A program made the translations under genes and the position numbers. From NCBI RefSeq assembly GCF_025061645.1, contig NZ_JANYMP010000016.1, forward strand, positions 1 to 64,000: 64,000 nt of DNA. The letters run 5' to 3'. Every line of letters starts with the position of its first letter. Position 1 is the stretch's first letter. The notes below the pieces were generated by a model. The model saw only the letters and a list, made by a program, of their open reading frames with translations, was not told the DNA's origin and made no database searches. Origin of the DNA: Umezawaea endophytica. GTDB taxonomy: Bacteria > Actinomycetota > Actinomycetes > Mycobacteriales > Pseudonocardiaceae. Shown piece by piece: positions 57,421 through 64,000 of this stretch.

Positions 57421-60400
57421 GACTCCCCAACTCCGATCTCGGATTCGAGCACCCGGCGGAGGTCCGCCGCGACTGCCGCGCCGATCAGCGCCTGCGGTTC
57501 GGGGTGCATCATGTACTCATGTCCACAGTGGACCGCGTGCAGCTCGACCGGTCCGTCCACGTGCGGTGCCCAGGCGTCGGCCAGTTCGCCGACCTCGGCC
57601 TCGGTCAGGTCCTCCACGGCCGCGAACAGCCGCATCGCACCGGTGTAGCGCGAGGGCGTGAAGCGCTCCATCAGCTTCCCGTGGTTGCGCACCACGGCGA
57701 GCATCGCGAGCAGCCTCTCCTCCCCCAGTTCCGCCAGCGGGTTGCGGTCGCGGCGCAGCACCTCGACGACGTCCCTCGCGGTCAGCTCGCGGCCGTCGAA
57801 CTCGGCGCGGTCGTGGCCGATGACCTCCATGACCCGCACGAGTTGCTCGCGGTCGTCCACTTCCTCGTCGTCGTGGCCGGGCCGGTGCGGGTAGCCGTCG
57901 AGGTTGACCAGCAGCTCGACGGTGTCGCCCGCGGCCTGGAGCCGGACCGCGATCTCCTGCGCCAGCACACCGCCGAACGACCAGCCCAGCAGGTTGTACG
58001 GCCCTTCCGGCCGCACCTCCTTGATGTGGCCGACGTACAGCTCGGCCACCTCCTCCATCGACGTCGGCAGCGGGGCCATCCGCCCGACGCTCGGCGACTG
58101 GACGCCGTAGATCGGGTGCCGCTCGTCGACGTGCCTGGCCAGCCCCACGTACGGCAGGGCGGAGCCCAGACCGCTGTGGATGAAAAAGAACGGCGTCCGG
58201 TCACCGGTCGGCCGGATCGGCAGGATGGTGGCGAACGGGTCCTCCTGGTCCAGTTCCTCGATCTCGTGCAGCGCGCGGGCCATCGAGGCCGCGCCGGACG
58301 CGGCCTCGCTGTCGGGCTCGACCTGGGCCGCCGCCGCGAGCGCCCGCACCGTCTTGTGCACGAACACGTCCGCGATGGTCAGCCGCAGCCCGGCCTTGCG
58401 CGCCCGGCTGACGACCCCGGTCGCGAGCAGCGAGTGGCCGCCCAGCTCGAAGAAGTCGTCGTCGATCCGGACCTCGCCGATCCCGAGCACGTCGCCGAAC
58501 ACCTCGACCAGCAGGTGCTCCGCGGCCGACTCCGGCTCGCGGGTCGGCGTCCGGGCGCCGAAGTCCGGTTCCGGCAGCGCCTTGCGGTCCACCTTCCCGT
58601 TGGGGGTCAACGGGAACGCGGGCAGCACGACCAGCGCGGCGGGCACCATGTACTCCGGGAGCGAGACCCCGAGCGACCGCTTGACCTCGGCCGTGTCGAG
58701 TTCACCGGAGGGCACCAGCAGGTACCCGACGAGCCGCTTGTGCCCACCGGCGTCGGTGCCGACCGTGACGACGGCGTCGACCACGGCGTCCTCGGCCCGC
58801 AGCGCGGCCTCGATCTCGCCCAGCTCGATCCGGTGACCGCGGACCTTGACCTGGTGGTCCTTGCGGCCCAGGAACTCGATCTCGCCGTGGTTGTCCCAGC
58901 GCACCACGTCACCCGTGCGGTACATCCGCGATCCGGGCTCGCCGAACGGGTTCGCCAGGAACCGCTCGGACGTCAGGTCGGTGCGGTTGAGGTACCCGCG
59001 CGCCAGCCCGTCACCCGCGATGTACAGCTCGCCGGGCACGTTCGGCGGCACCGGGCACAGTGCGCTGTCCAGCACGTACACCCTGGTGTTGCTGATCGGC
59101 CTGCCGATCGTCGGCGTGCCGGGGCCAGCGGTGTCCACATCGGACACCGTGGACCAGATGGTCGTCTCGGTCGGCCCGTACATGTTGCGCACCTCGTGCG
59201 CCGCCGCCCGCAGCGCGTCGGCCAGCGACTCGCTCAGCGCCTCGCCGCCGGTGATGACGACCCGCACCCGCCGCAGCGACTCCGGCGTGATGCCGACGAG
59301 CGCCTGCCACAGGCTCGGCGTGGCCTGCATGACCGACGTGCGGCTGGACACCATGAGCGCGCCCAGCGCGATCGGGTCGCGCACGGTGTCGCGGTCGGCC
59401 ACGATCAGCTTCGCGCCCGCCACCAGCGGCACGAAGATCTCCAGGTTGGAGATGTCGAAGCCGAACGTGGTGACCGCCAGCAGCCGGTCGGCCTTCGTCA
59501 TCGACAGCCGCTCGCACATGTCCGTGATCAGGTTGGCCAGCGCGCCGTGCGGGATCACGACGCCCTTCGGCCTGCCGGTCGACCCGGAGGTGTACATGAC
59601 GTACGCCGGGTGGTTGGGCGTGAGGAACCCGCTCCGGTCGGCGTCGGTCACGTCCTCGGCGCCGCCGCGCTTGCGCAGCGCCCGTTCCGCCTCCGCGCCG
59701 CCCAGCACGAAGCTGGGCGTGCCCGCCAACTCGGGGACCCGGTCGGCCGCGGCCTCGTCGGTGATCACCAGCACCGGCTCGGCGTCGTCGAGCATGTACC
59801 GGACCCGGTCGGCCGGGTGGTCCAGGTCGATCGGCAGGTAGGCGGCGCCGGACTTCAGCACCGCGAGCGCCGACACGATCAGGTCCGCGCCTCGGGTCAG
59901 CGCGAGTGCGACGACCCGCTCCGGCCCGGCTCCCCTGGCGATCAGCTCGCGCGCCAGCCGGTTGGCCCGCGCGGTGAGCTGCCGGTAGGTCAGGGTCACG
60001 TCGCCCGCGATGACCGCGGTGGCGTTCGGCGTGCCCGCCGCCGTCGCGGAGATCAGGTCCGGCAGCACGAACGCGCTGAGCGCGCGTCCGGTGTCGTTCC
60101 ACTCCACCAGGATGCGGTGCCGCTCGGCGACGCTGAGCACGTCCACCTCGCTCAGCGCGGCGTCCGGGCTCGTCACGACGGCGCGCAGCAGGCGCACCAG
60201 CCGTTCGCCGATCTCGTCGACGGTCCGCTCGGTGAACAGGTCCGTGCGGTAGGCCAGCACGCCGTCCATGCCCGCGGGCGTGCCGTCGTCGTGCTGCTCG
60301 ACCAGCTCGAACTCCAGGTCGAACTTGGAGCGCGTCGCCTTCATCGGCACGACGCCGCTCTCCAGCCCCGGCATCGCGTCGGCGGGCTCGTCGTTGTTCT

Positions 60401-63400
60401 GGAACGACAGCATCACCTGGAACAGCGGGTGCCGCGACAGCGACCGGGTCGGGTTGACCGCTTCCACCAGCGCCTCGAACGGCAGGTCCTGGTGCGCGTA
60501 CGCCCCGAGGTCCGCCTCCCGGACGCGGTGCAGGAGCTGGCGGAACGTCGGGTCGCCCGCCGTGTCCGTGCGCAGCACCAGCGTGTTGACGAAGAAGCCG
60601 ATCAGGTCGTGCAGCGCCTCGTCGGTGCGGCCCGCGATCGGGCTGCCCAGCGGGATGTCCGTGCCCGCGCCCAACTTGGTCAGCAGGGCCGAGACGGCGG
60701 CCTGCACGACCATGAACACGCTGGCGCCGGTCTCGCGGGCCAGCGCCACCACACCGGCGTGCAGGTCCGCGGGGACCGAGAACTGCCGCACGTCGCCGTC
60801 GTAGCTGCTGATCGCCGGACGGGGGAAGTCCGTCGGCAGCTCCAGCTCCTCCGGCAGCCCGGCCAGCGCCTCGGTCCAGTAGGCGAGCTGCGCCGACAGC
60901 ACGCTGTCCGGGTCGGTCTCCGACCCGAGCCACTCCCGCTGCCAGACCGCGTAGTCGGCGTACTGCGCCACGAGCGGCGCCCACTGCGGGGCCTGCCCGG
61001 AGCGGCGGGCGTCGTACGCGACGGCCAGGTCGCGGGCCAGCGGCGCGGTCGACCAGCCGTCGAACGCGATGTGGTGGAACACCAGCAGCAGCACGTGGTC
61101 GCGCTCGTCGAGCACGAACAGGTGCGTCCGCACCGCGGTGTCCGACCCGAGGTCGAAACCGCTGTCGACCTCGGCGGCCACCACGTCGAACAGGTCTGCC
61201 TCGGCCACCCGCCGCACGGTCAGCTCCGTGGACGACTGGCTCAGCACCTCCTGGTAGGGCACGCCGTCCACGTCGGGGAACACCGTGCGCAGGATCTCGT
61301 TGCGCGCCACCACGTCGCCGAGCGCGGCCGTCAACGCGTCCACGTCCAGCTCGCCGGTCAGCCGGACGGCCAGTGGGATGTTGTAGGTGCCGGTGGACTC
61401 CTCCTCCATCCGGTTGAGGAACCACAGCCTGCGCTGGGCGTAGGACAGCGGCAGGCCTTCGTCGCCGTCGCGCTCCTGGGCCACCAGCGCCGGCCGGGCG
61501 CCTTCCGCGCCCTCCACCAGCCTGGCCAGCCCCGCGACCGTCCTGGCCTCGAACAGCGCCCGCACGGGCAGTTCGACGTCCAGCACCGTCCTCACGCGAC
61601 TGACGACCCTCGTGGCGAGCAGCGAGTGCCCGCCCAGGTCGAAGAAGTCGTCGTCCACCCCGACCTCGGCGGCGCCGAGCACCTCGGCGAACACGCCGCA
61701 GAGGATCTCCTCGACCGGCGTGCGCGGGCCTCGGACGGCTCGCGGCTGGGCCGCGAAGTCCGCGTCCGGCAACGCCTTGCGGTCCACCTTGCCGTTGGGG
61801 GTCAGCGGCAGGGCGTCCAGCACGACCAGCGCGGACGGCACCATGTACTCCGGCAGCGACCCGGCGAGGTGCTTGCGCACCACCGCGAGGTCGAGGCCGT
61901 CGTCACCGGGGGCCGGGACGACGTACCCGACGAGCTTCTTGTGCCCGCCCTGGTCGGAGCTGACCGCGACCGCCGCGTCACCGACGACGTCGGCCGACCG
62001 CAGCGCGGCCTCGACCTCGCCCAGTTCGATGCGGTGGCCGCGGATCTTGACCTGGTGGTCGCGGCGCTCCAGGAACTCCAGTTGGCCGTCGGGGCGCAGC
62101 ACGACCCGGTCGCCCGTGCGGTACATCCGCGCGCCGGGCTCGCCGAACGGGTCGGCCGTGAACGCCAGCGCGGTCTTCGTCCGGTCGCCCAGGTAACCGC
62201 GGCCGACACCCGTGCCGCCGACGTACAGCTCACCGGCGACTCCGGCGGGCACCGGACGCAGATCGTCGCCCAGCACGTACAGCCGGGTGTTGCGCACGGG
62301 CCGACCGATCGGCACCCGCGCCTCGCCCAGTTCGTCTTCCTTGGTGATGAAGGCGTGCGTCACGTCGTCCGAGCACTCGGTGGGCCCGTAGGCGTTGACC
62401 AGCGCGATGTCCGGGAACCGCTGGAACCACCGGCCGCACAGGTCAGGCGGCAGCGCCTCGCCCGTGACGACCAGCCACTTCAGGCCGGGCAGCTCGGGCA
62501 CCTCATCGGTGACGTCCCACGAGTCCAGTGCCGCGCGCAGCAGTGACGGCACGACCTCCAGGATCGTCACGCCCTCGGTGGGGATGGTGGCGAACAGCAG
62601 GTCCGGGTCGACGGCCGTGTCGCGGCCGACCACGCGGGTCGTGCCGCCGACGAGCAGCGTCGTCAGCATCTGCCAGACGGAGATGTCGAACGTCACCGGC
62701 GCGTTGTGCACCAGCTTGTCCACAGAGGACACCTCCAGGTCCTCCACCTTGCACAGCAGGTGGTTGACCATGCCTCGGCGGTGCACCATCGCGCCCTTGG
62801 GCTTGCCGGTCGACCCGGACGTGAAGATCACGTACGCCAGGTCGTCCGCCTCGCCGAGCGCGGGTGCGAGGTCGGTGTCCACGGCGTCGTCGAGCACGAC
62901 GACGGCGATCCCGGCCGCCTCCGCGATCTCGGCGGCCAGCTCCCGGTGCGCCTCGTCGACGACCAGGCGCGTGGCGCCGCTGTCGGTGAGCAGCGCGGCG
63001 ACGCGCGCCACGGGCGCGGCCACGTCGAGCGGCACGTATCCGCCGCCCGCGCCCAGGATGCCGAGCACGGCGGTGACGAACCCGATGCCGGGCGAGGCCA
63101 GGACGGCGGACAGGTCGGAGCCGGGGACCCGGCGCGACAGGGCGCTCGCCCGGCCGACCAGTTCGGCGTAGGTGACCTGGGCCCGGTCGTCCACCACGGC
63201 GATGGCGTCCGGAGTGGACAGTGCGAACCCGCGGACCCGCTCCACCACGCCCTCGTACACCTCGGGCCGCACGTCACCGGTGCCGATGGCCAGCAGCTCC
63301 TCGTGCTCACCGGCCTCCAGCACGTCCACCCGGCTCAGCCGCGTGTTCGGGTCGGCGACGACGGTCCGCAGGAACGTGACCAGCCTGCGCGCCAGGCGTT

Positions 63401-64000
63401 CCGCCGAGGCCTTGGTGAACAGGTCGGTGCTGTACTCGACGACACCGCGCATCCCGGCGGGCAGCCCGTCGGCGTACTGCTCCTCCAGCAGCACGGTCAG
63501 GTCGAACTTCGACCGCAGCGACCGCACCGGCTCGACCCGACCGGTCAGGCCCGGCAGCAGCAGCGGCGCGTCCTCGCTGGTCTGGAGCGTGAGCATGACC
63601 TGGAACAGTGGCTGCCGGTTGAGCGAGCGCACCGGGTTCAGCGCGTCGACGAGGTGTTCGAACGGCACGTCCTGGTGCTGGTAGGCGGCCAGGTTCGTGT
63701 CGCGGACGCGGTGCACCAGGTCGCGGAAGCTCGGGTCGCCGCTGGTGTCGGTCCGCATGACCAGCGTGTTGACGAAGAACCCGACCAGCTCGCCCAGTTC
63801 CTCGTCGGCGCGGCCCGCGGTGGGGCTGCCGAGCGGGATGTCCGTGCCCGCGCCCAACTTCGTGAGCAGCGCGGACAGCGCGGCCTGGAACAGCATGAAG
63901 ATGCTCGCCCCGGAGTCGCGCGCCAGTGCCACCAGCGCCCGGTACAGCTCGGGTTCGACGGCGAACTCCAGCTCGTCGCCGTCGTAGGAGCTGACGGCGG
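57417..64000 (-). CDS. Non-ribosomal peptide synthetase, 3' part: C-A-PCP-C-A-PCP-TE (5' end outside window)
   Basis: The frame runs off the right edge with the second half of a condensation domain. A1 (about 63200-61950) has FTSGSTGKPKGA, FDISVWQM, NAYGPTE and NGKVDRKALP; my reading of the ten pocket positions is DIWEVTADDK. PCP1 has FFDLGGHSLLATR. C2 (about 61480-60150) has HHIAFDGWS and an LCL-like start, with no epimerase before it. A2 (60130-58600) has TFGFDISNLEIF and MYGPTETTIW, giving DILQIGMIWK, very close to the glycine code I recall (DILQLGLIWK). PCP2 has FFELGGHSLLATG. The TE has GWSFGGVLAQ and a C-terminal His in CGHEYMMHPE. The A1 code, with three acidic residues, fits a diamino acid such as 2,4-diaminobutyrate. 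Confidence 0.93.
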   Translation of the reverse strand, partial: AVSSYDGDELEFAVEPELYRALVALARDSGASIFMLFQAALSALLTKLGAGTDIPLGSPTAGRADEELGELVGFFVNTLVMRTDTSGDPSFRDLVHRVRDTNLAAYQHQDVPFEHLVDALNPVRSLNRQPLFQVMLTLQTSEDAPLLLPGLTGRVEPVRSLRSKFDLTVLLEEQYADGLPAGMRGVVEYSTDLFTKASAERLARRLVTFLRTVVADPNTRLSRVDVLEAGEHEELLAIGTGDVRPEVYEGVVERVRGFALSTPDAIAVVDDRAQVTYAELVGRASALSRRVPGSDLSAVLASPGIGFVTAVLGILGAGGGYVPLDVAAPVARVAALLTDSGATRLVVDEAHRELAAEIAEAAGIAVVVLDDAVDTDLAPALGEADDLAYVIFTSGSTGKPKGAMVHRRGMVNHLLCKVEDLEVSSVDKLVHNAPVTFDISVWQMLTTLLVGGTTRVVGRDTAVDPDLLFATIPTEGVTILEVVPSLLRAALDSWDVTDEVPELPGLKWLVVTGEALPPDLCGRWFQRFPDIALVNAYGPTECSDDVTHAFITKEDELGEARVPIGRPVRNTRLYVLGDDLRPVPAGVAGELYVGGTGVGRGYLGDRTKTALAFTADPFGEPGARMYRTGDRVVLRPDGQLEFLERRDHQVKIRGHRIELGEVEAALRSADVVGDAAVAVSSDQGGHKKLVGYVVPAPGDDGLDLAVVRKHLAGSLPEYMVPSALVVLDALPLTPNGKVDRKALPDADFAAQPRAVRGPRTPVEEILCGVFAEVLGAAEVGVDDDFFDLGGHSLLATRVVSRVRTVLDVELPVRALFEARTVAGLARLVEGAEGARPALVAQERDGDEGLPLSYAQRRLWFLNRMEEESTGTYNIPLAVRLTGELDVDALTAALGDVVARNEILRTVFPDVDGVPYQEVLSQSSTELTVRRVAEADLFDVVAAEVDSGFDLGSDTAVRTHLFVLDERDHVLLLVFHHIAFDGWSTAPLARDLAVAYDARRSGQAPQWAPLVAQYADYAVWQREWLGSETDPDSVLSAQLAYWTEALAGLPEELELPTDFPRPAISSYDGDVRQFSVPADLHAGVVALARETGASVFMVVQAAVSALLTKLGAGTDIPLGSPIAGRTDEALHDLIGFFVNTLVLRTDTAGDPTFRQLLHRVREADLGAYAHQDLPFEALVEAVNPTRSLSRHPLFQVMLSFQNNDEPADAMPGLESGVVPMKATRSKFDLEFELVEQHDDGTPAGMDGVLAYRTDLFTERTVDEIGERLVRLLRAVVTSPDAALSEVDVLSVAERHRILVEWNDTGRALSAFVLPDLISATAAGTPNATAVIAGDVTLTYRQLTARANRLARELIARGAGPERVVALALTRGADLIVSALAVLKSGAAYLPIDLDHPADRVRYMLDDAEPVLVITDEAAADRVPELAGTPSFVLGGAEAERALRKRGGAEDVTDADRSGFLTPNHPAYVMYTSGSTGRPKGVVIPHGALANLITDMCERLSMTKADRLLAVTTFGFDISNLEIFVPLVAGAKLIVADRDTVRDPIALGALMVSSRTSVMQATPSLWQALVGITPESLRRVRVVITGGEALSESLADALRAAAHEVRNMYGPTETTIWSTVSDVDTAGPGTPTIGRPISNTRVYVLDSALCPVPPNVPGELYIAGDGLARGYLNRTDLTSERFLANPFGEPGSRMYRTGDVVRWDNHGEIEFLGRKDHQVKVRGHRIELGEIEAALRAEDAVVDAVVTVGTDAGGHKRLVGYLLVPSGELDTAEVKRSLGVSLPEYMVPAALVVLPAFPLTPNGKVDRKALPEPDFGARTPTREPESAAEHLLVEVFGDVLGIGEVRIDDDFFELGGHSLLATGVVSRARKAGLRLTIADVFVHKTVRALAAAAQVEPDSEAASGAASMARALHEIEELDQEDPFATILPIRPTGDRTPFFFIHSGLGSALPYVGLARHVDERHPIYGVQSPSVGRMAPLPTSMEEVAELYVGHIKEVRPEGPYNLLGWSFGGVLAQEIAVRLQAAGDTVELLVNLDGYPHRPGHDDEEVDDREQLVRVMEVIGHDRAEFDGRELTARDVVEVLRRDRNPLAELGEERLLAMLAVVRNHGKLMERFTPSRYTGAMRLFAAVEDLTEAEVGELADAWAPHVDGPVELHAVHCGHEYMMHPEPQALIGAAVAADLRRVLESEIGVGES

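Noticed and set aside
57381-62546. 1721-codon plus-strand ORF
   Set aside because: Antisense to the NRPS modules, Arg/His/Gln-rich, with no motif; a shadow frame.
1-64000. CRISPR array, insertion sequence, integrase or replication origin
   Set aside because: I saw no regularly spaced repeats with unique spacers, no transposase or integrase motifs and no origin signature.

Overview
The window is high-GC actinobacterial DNA. GTG starts, GTGA/ATGA stop-start overlaps, a HelY-type helicase, an Eis-type acetyltransferase, a DUF4333 protein, an MbtH protein and multimodular natural-product enzymes all fit. I infer a filamentous actinomycete, probably Pseudonocardiales (Saccharothrix/Lentzea/Actinosynnema type), but no 16S or core marker gene is present to prove the genus. 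LEFT ARM (1-19.5 kb): mixed chromosomal genes. These are a coupled FAD oxidoreductase/Sel1-repeat pair, a stand-alone Clp N-domain protein, a NarL-type two-component system facing twin palindromes, an Eis-like acetyltransferase, a Pro/Gln-rich DUF4333 membrane protein, a 117-base hairpin, a HelY/Ski2-type helicase, a cyclase-family hydrolase, a nitroreductase, an XRE regulator divergent from an aldo/keto reductase, a zinc alcohol dehydrogenase coupled to a hotdog thioesterase, and a 1082-aa STAND-type NTPase. SUGAR LOCUS (19.6-33 kb): a minus-strand run of a ROK repressor, a giant secreted ThuA/PQQ-type propeller/PKD/LamG-like/FIMAH protein, two tiny overlapping ORFs, an EboE-like TIM-barrel protein, a second secreted propeller-PKD-CBM6 protein and a secreted ThuA-DUF1080-CBM6 protein. 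It looks like a ROK-controlled regulon for extracellular glycan or sugar derivatives. POLYKETIDE LOCUS (34-47 kb): a four-gene minus-strand operon for an unusual PUFA-synthase-like iterative PKS. In transcription order it encodes AT-ACP, then SDR-KS-CLF-KR-DH in one chain, then a fatty-acid-hydroxylase-like P450, then KR-DH-ACP fused in frame to a GT1-type glycosyltransferase. No enoylreductase or phosphopantetheinyl transferase is visible. The likely product is a hydroxylated or polyene acyl chain that is glycosylated, possibly while still carrier-bound. This is the most original system in the window. BOUNDARY (47-52 kb): an AT-rich promoter region, a previously untracked 45-aa peptide gene with a near-consensus promoter and Shine-Dalgarno, tRNA-Ser(GCT) with a strong terminator, a RelQ-type small alarmone synthetase, and an ECF sigma / single-TM protein / secreted protein operon ended by a 17-bp-stem terminator. 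NRPS LOCUS (52-64 kb): a minus-strand cluster with the 3' part of a peptide synthetase (C-A-PCP-C-A-PCP-TE, running off the right edge), an ABC exporter permease and ATPase, a P450, an MbtH protein, a cation/proton antiporter and a flavin reductase. Pocket residues suggest a basic diamino acid followed by glycine as the last two residues. Long opposite-strand ORFs over the PKS, NRPS and ThuA genes are GC-rich shadows and were excluded.
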